Assembly: GCA_964639245.1 (NCBI GenBank)
Contig: CAZXCU010000007.1
Span: forward strand, 124,001 to 188,000
Reading direction: 5' to 3'
Origin: SB15 sp964639245
Lineage (GTDB): Bacteria; Chloroflexota; Anaerolineae; Aggregatilineales; J027
Length of the DNA stretch: 64,000 nucleotides
The notes beneath the pieces are model-generated. The model was not told the DNA's origin, ran no database searches, and saw nothing but the letters and a program-made list of their open reading frames with translations. Below are positions 60,710 through 64,000 of the stretch, in pieces (position 1 is the stretch's first letter; every line of letters starts with the position of its first letter). The translations under genes were made by a program, and so were the position numbers.

Positions 60710-61357
60710 TCAAGCTAAAATGCGCCAGCCTTTTTCCTGTGCCAGTCTGGTTAAACGGGGATTCGGGTGGGCGGCTACCGGGGTTTGGCTCATCATGAGC
60801 ATGGGCAAATCGTCGAGAGTATCCCCATAGGCCATATCTAAAGTCTGCCCATTGAGCATTTTTTGCAGGGTGTGAACTTTTTCCTCCCCGACATTCAAGG
60901 GCGCAGCCAACTTCCCGGTCGCTTTCCCCCCCACCATTTCAAACGGTGTTCCCAGCGCCGATGCCCCGCCAATGCGACGGGCAAACGCCTCCAGCATGGG
61001 CTGATACCCGCCGGAGACAATCACCACCTGATGCCCATTGTCGAGATGCCGTTTGAGTTCGTCAATCACATCCTGTCGGCGTTTAGGCCACATTTCATGC
61101 TCCACCACCCATTCAAAAACGGCCTGAATTTGTTCGGCGGTGTAGCCTGCAAACAACTTCGGCATTCCCATCGTCCAGCGTTTTTTGAAAAACCGTGAAT
61201 TCACCAGCCCAATTTTTGACAGCGCATAAATCGGCAGTTGGGTATACATGAATTTTTTATAAGCCGCGCCTTCCCCGTTAGCGATTAAATATTTTCCGGT
61301 AGCGCGTCCCATTTCGCCAAAGGTGAGTGTGCCATCAAAATCGCTTGCAATAATCAT
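60710..61357 (-). CDS. HAD-IB phosphatase (SerB-like)
   Basis: 215 aa. HAD motifs DFDGTLTF (I), VSGGYQPML (II), the Lys near GGKATGK, and YGDTLDDLPML (III/IV) are intact. The family includes phosphoserine phosphatase-like enzymes; substrate unknown. It is divergent from the MBL hydrolase gene. Confidence 0.85.
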   Translation of the reverse strand: MIIASDFDGTLTFGEMGRATGKYLIANGEGAAYKKFMYTQLPIYALSKIGLVNSRFFKKRWTMGMPKLFAGYTAEQIQAVFEWVVEHEMWPKRRQDVIDELKRHLDNGHQVVIVSGGYQPMLEAFARRIGGASALGTPFEMVGGKATGKLAAPLNVGEEKVHTLQKMLNGQTLDMAYGDTLDDLPMLMMSQTPVAAHPNPRLTRLAQEKGWRILA

Positions 61358-61419
61358 GCCGTGTGCATCCCTGTTTTTTAGGCATATGCTACACTAAGCG
61401 CCAAAAAAGGAAAGCACCA

Positions 61420-62214
61420 ATGCAGCGACCCAATATCCGCGATGAAATGAGCTTTGAGCGTCCGAATCGTGGGGAAACGGTGGAACTGGCAAAAAATATC
61501 TGGCGGATGATGCCCCCTGCCCCTTCGGGTAATGTGTATCTCATCAAAGACACGCTCAAAACCGTGTTGATTGATTCGGGCTTGTACAACACGTTTGATT
61601 ATCTGGAAGAAGAACTGCGAAAATTGGGGCTGCGTCCCCAGGATATTGATCTGGTCATCAATACCCATGAACATTTTGACCATATCGGCGGGAATCCGCA
61701 TTTTGCCAAAACCGCCATGATTGCCGCCCACCGCAGCGCTGCCACCAAAATCGAATTGCAGGATGAATATGTGACCCATATGAAAGAACATGGGCAGGTG
61801 GCGGACGCAAATGATTTTAATGTGCATTGGTGGCTGGAAAACCGCAATTTGATTTATACGGGCGACTACAAACTCAAAGTGCTGCATACACCGGGGCACA
61901 CATCGGGGTGTATTTGCCTGTACGAGCCGTTTCACCATTTCATGTTCACGGGTGATACGGTGGTACAGGGCGAATATTTGACCCCGATGCTGGAAAGTGG
62001 CAGCGCGGGTGATTTTGTCAACAGCATTGAACGCCTGCTGACCATGAAAATTAAGGTGTTGTATCCGGGGCATGGCGGGGAAAGTACCGACCCGGAAAAG
62101 GATTTGAATTGGGCTGCCAACGCTGCCCGCGAACGGATCCACGAATTTCGGGAAAGTCAAACGGTGGGGGGCAAACGGCGGATTCAGATTCGGGCGAATA
62201 CACAGGAGTCGTAA
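61420..62214 (+). CDS. Metallo-beta-lactamase fold hydrolase
   Basis: 264 aa from ATG 61420 with AGGAAAG upstream; a frame to 61363 adds 19 residues without a ribosome site. Motifs: INTHEHFDHIGG, HTPGHTSGCICLY, FTGDTV and YPGHGGEST. It binds two zinc ions. Divergent from the HAD gene by 62 bp. Substrate not determined. Confidence 0.85.
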   Translation: MQRPNIRDEMSFERPNRGETVELAKNIWRMMPPAPSGNVYLIKDTLKTVLIDSGLYNTFDYLEEELRKLGLRPQDIDLVINTHEHFDHIGGNPHFAKTAMIAAHRSAATKIELQDEYVTHMKEHGQVADANDFNVHWWLENRNLIYTGDYKLKVLHTPGHTSGCICLYEPFHHFMFTGDTVVQGEYLTPMLESGSAGDFVNSIERLLTMKIKVLYPGHGGESTDPEKDLNWAANAARERIHEFRESQTVGGKRRIQIRANTQES

Positions 62215-62216
62215 TC

Positions 62217-62256
62217 TCCTCACCCCTGCCCCTCTCCACAGGTTGGAGAGGGGAGT
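62217..62256. repeat. CCCCTCTCC palindrome after MBL gene
   Basis: CCCCTCTCCA and TGGAGAGGGG pair with a short loop, preceded by CTCACCCC. Same family as 10732 and 28626; may also terminate transcription of the MBL gene. Confidence 0.6.
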
Positions 62257-62294
62257 CTAAAAATGATGACGGACAACCAAAAACCGCGCACTTG

Positions 62295-62738
62295 CTACGA
62301 TTGGATGGTGACATCGGGGATGACCAGCACTTGTCCGATATAAATGCGGTTGGCGTTACTGATGCCGTTGACCTGCGCGAGAACGGTCATGTTCACCCCA
62401 AATTTACGCGCAATTTTGGAGAGCGTATCGCCCTGCTGGACGGTGTAGCTTGTGCCGCCGGGAGTGGGGGTAGGCGAAACGGCTGTGCTTTTCACGCACA
62501 ACTGCTGCCCCACGTTAATCCGATTGATGTTGGCAAGGCCGTTGAGCGCCTGCAAATCATTCACCGAGAGACCATAGGTGCGGGCAATTCGATAGAAGGT
62601 TTCGCCGCGCTGCACCGTGTGATATTGGTTACACACCGCCCCCCCTTCATTCGTGGAAGCAGCCACCGGAATGACCACGCCAAACATCATCAGCGTGAGC
62701 ATCAGAACCGAGAGTAAAGCCATTTTCTTGAGCGACAT
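62295..62738 (-). CDS. Exported protein with two LysM domains
   Basis: 147 aa from ATG 62738 (AAAGGAAA upstream). A signal peptide (cleavage after PVAA) is followed by two LysM domains (YHTVQRGETFYRIARTYGLSVNDLQALNGLANINRINVGQQLCV and YTVQQGDTLSKIARKFGVNMTVLAQVNGISNANRIYIGQVLVIP). It binds peptidoglycan or chitin-like glycans. No catalytic domain. Confidence 0.85.
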   Translation of the reverse strand: MSLKKMALLSVLMLTLMMFGVVIPVAASTNEGGAVCNQYHTVQRGETFYRIARTYGLSVNDLQALNGLANINRINVGQQLCVKSTAVSPTPTPGGTSYTVQQGDTLSKIARKFGVNMTVLAQVNGISNANRIYIGQVLVIPDVTIQS

Positions 62739-62923
62739 TGTGTTTTTCCTTTCGATATTTCTATGGATAAGTACCACTTTGCCCCTCAAAAAGTTCCCGT
62801 TTGGTATGTCGGACTTTCGACGGATTCTTGAGGTGGGAATTTGGGCGGATAAGGTGGTTCTAGCACCATCGTTTCATGACCTCCTGAAAATTCCCTATAC
62901 TCTGCTGAAAAAGCGAGCATTTG

Positions 62924-63505
62924 ATGATGGATGTAAAACCTGTCACCTTAGAAGGGCGTGTGGTGCGCGTCGAACCCCTTGCCCTGCATCACGCCGAAGA
63001 TTTAGCCGAAATTGTGCATGAGGATATTTTTCGCTGTTACACCTACATTCCCGAATTTTCAGTGGATGGGCTGCGAAAGCTGATTGAATTTCATCTCAAT
63101 TCTGACCGTGTGGCGTTTGCGATGGTTGACAAGGAGTCTGGTAAAGCCGTCGGAGTCACCACCTATTTAGAAATTATTCCGGCGTTTCGCGGCTTGGAAA
63201 TCGGGCATACATGGATTGGTAAAAATTTTCAGGGAACCAAAGTCAATCCTGAATGTAAATATTTGCTGCTGCACCATGCCTTTGAAACCCTCGGCGCGAT
63301 TCGGGTGCAGCTCAAAACCGCCGGCACCAATACCCATAGTCAGCGTGCGATTGAAAAATTGGGCGCGAAAAAAGAGGGGGTCATGCGGCATCACCGCATT
63401 TTGCACACCGGACAAATTGACGACAGTGTGCTGTACAGTATTCTGGTCGAAGAATGGCCTAGTGTGAAATCAAAATTGGAAGAACGGCTGGGATTCATCC
63501 CGTAA
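62924..63505 (+). CDS. GNAT acetyltransferase (RimJ/RimL type)
   Basis: 193 aa from ATG 62924; ATG 62927 is also possible. The acetyl-CoA fold is seen in VTLEGRVVRVEPLALHHAEDLAEI, TYLEIIPAFRGLEIGHTWIG, and RVQLKTAGTNTHSQRAIEKLGAKKEGV, the standard RimJ/RimL order. It acetylates a protein N-terminus or small molecule. Substrate unknown. Confidence 0.85.
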   Translation: MMDVKPVTLEGRVVRVEPLALHHAEDLAEIVHEDIFRCYTYIPEFSVDGLRKLIEFHLNSDRVAFAMVDKESGKAVGVTTYLEIIPAFRGLEIGHTWIGKNFQGTKVNPECKYLLLHHAFETLGAIRVQLKTAGTNTHSQRAIEKLGAKKEGVMRHHRILHTGQIDDSVLYSILVEEWPSVKSKLEERLGFIP

Positions 63506-63514
63506 AAATTAAAC

Positions 63515-63540
63515 GGGGTGGGAAGTGTTTTTCCCACCCC
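63515..63540. terminator. Hairpin terminator between convergent genes
   Basis: GGGGTGGGAA and TTCCCACCCC form a 10-bp stem with a 6-nt loop, between the GNAT stop (63505) and the stop at 63550. T-rich on the minus-strand side. Confidence 0.7.
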
Positions 63541-63549
63541 GCCCCCTAT

Positions 63550-63846
63550 TTAGCGTTTCAACTGCCATAACTTGGTGGTGCCGGGCAACCCGAACATATC
63601 AATCGCCCGCGCCCCATCGCGCAGCAAACTGGCACTGGGGTTTTCATCCAAAAGAGCTTCCAGAATCTCCCGGACAGCCGCGAAGGGCCCGGCGGGATGA
63701 TTCAGGCTGGCGTGCAGGGCTTCGACATAGGCTCTTTCCTGAAACCGCGAAAAGGCCATCATAAAATCATAACTGGTGAATTCATTGCTAGACATACTGT
63801 TAATAACGTCACTCATCAACGGCGCGAGAGTCTCTTTGACACCCAT
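63550..63846 (-). CDS. Small helical protein next to phosphatase gene
   Basis: 98 aa, helical by pattern: APLMSDVINSMSSNEFTSYDFMMAFSRFQERAYVEAL and EALLDENPSASLLRDGARAI. It is preceded on the same strand by a PP2C-like gene after 45 bp, so it may be its partner. No recognised family. Confidence 0.55.
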   Translation of the reverse strand: MGVKETLAPLMSDVINSMSSNEFTSYDFMMAFSRFQERAYVEALHASLNHPAGPFAAVREILEALLDENPSASLLRDGARAIDMFGLPGTTKLWQLKR

Positions 63847-63891
63847 ACTGTTTCTCCTGATTTTCTGCGCTTAAATATAACAAATGGTGGG

Positions 63892-64000
63892 CTATCGGGG
63901 TACACGTTTCATCACAATGAGCGTTTCATCGTCAAATGCGCCGGCTTCGGCAGCAAAGACGCTCGCTTCTTCGATAATGACTGCCGCGAGTGCTTGCGCT
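63892..64000 (-). CDS. C-terminus of PP2C/SpoIIE-like phosphatase (cut by window)
   Basis: Only the last 35 codons are visible, ending FDDETLIVMKRVPR. The FDD.TL.V strand is the final metal-binding block of PP2C-type serine phosphatases of the SpoIIE class. The start is beyond the window. This would be consistent with STAS-like partners seen elsewhere in the window, but the link is only suggestive. Confidence 0.55.
   Translation of the reverse strand, partial: AQALAAVIIEEASVFAAEAGAFDDETLIVMKRVPR

Noticed and set aside
61378..62223. 281-aa open frame on the minus strand
   Set aside because: Exact antisense of the metallo-beta-lactamase fold gene, whose motifs are intact.
1..64000. CRISPR array or prophage
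   Set aside because: No evenly spaced direct repeats with unique spacers and no run of phage structural genes were seen; the repeats present are dispersed palindromes.

Overview
The window reads as a chromosomal segment of a free-living, heterotrophic bacterium with roughly 50% GC. The mix of families points to Chloroflexota, probably near Anaerolineae: lipoproteins with LysM domains and Thr/Ser-rich linkers, DUF5685, Uma2, TMEM175-like, many TTG/GTG starts, and dense dispersed palindromes. There is no rRNA or marker gene to confirm this. About 70 protein genes are called, plus one tRNA (Val, anticodon TAC). There is no CRISPR array, no prophage and no complete insertion sequence. The only transposase-like gene is a REP-associated tyrosine transposase (RAYT, 33185-33703).

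Layout. 1-2301: end of a STAS-like gene, then a surface-sugar operon (GT2, cupin, methyltransferase). 2302-3181: repeat-rich stretch and a hicAB pair whose hicA is interrupted by a palindromic repeat. 3278-8156: YwiC-like and GT-C membrane proteins, a zinc ribbon, an ABC-2 exporter and a PNPOx-like protein. 8160-9424: response regulator with two STAS-like proteins. 9708-10607: PKD plus laminin-B-like exported protein. 10617-14293: five-gene minus-strand operon (monooxygenase, F420/NADP reductase-like, TMEM175-like, exported protein, GT2). It is divergent from a thioesterase (14458) that carries the same operator as a TetR/thioesterase operon at 21694-22791. 15701-17753: two paralogous genes flanking a Bro-N gene. 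17759-21611: FtsX-type permease, TetR and Uma2. 23455-25688: MerR/DinB pair and citrate synthase, the latter behind an M24 protein and a GT2. 27954-33061: DUF5685, kelch and beta-helix exported proteins. 33073-34925: the RAYT and its palindromes, and a pentapeptide-repeat protein. 34979-39428: SLC13-type transporter, CopC-CopD fusion and partner. 39555-45996: methyltransferase, MerR/S41 peptidase operon, STAS-like pair, phosphoesterase, nucleotidyltransferase pair, TrmO. 46789-51253: DEAD-box helicase, exported proteins, ABC-F ATPase. 51492-59206: alcohol dehydrogenase, histidine degradation operon (hutU, a nucleotidyltransferase, hutI, hutH) and adenosine deaminase. 59346-64000: tRNA-Val, two LysM proteins, HAD and MBL hydrolases, GNAT, and the end of a PP2C/SpoIIE-like phosphatase gene.

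Three systems stand out. (1) REP palindromes begin with GTAG at the hairpin foot, often occur as inverted doublets, and occur with a resident RAYT that is itself bracketed by related palindromes. Several palindromes sit in frame inside genes (two GT2s, DUF5685, HutI), and one interrupts hicA in phase but brings a stop codon. (2) The ABC-F gene has a strong promoter, a possible leaderless 30-codon upstream ORF, mutually exclusive hairpins and an intrinsic terminator before its start, which is the architecture of ribosome-mediated attenuation. (3) An identical 16-bp operator overlaps the start of transcription of two thioesterase loci 7 kb apart, one of which encodes a TetR regulator.
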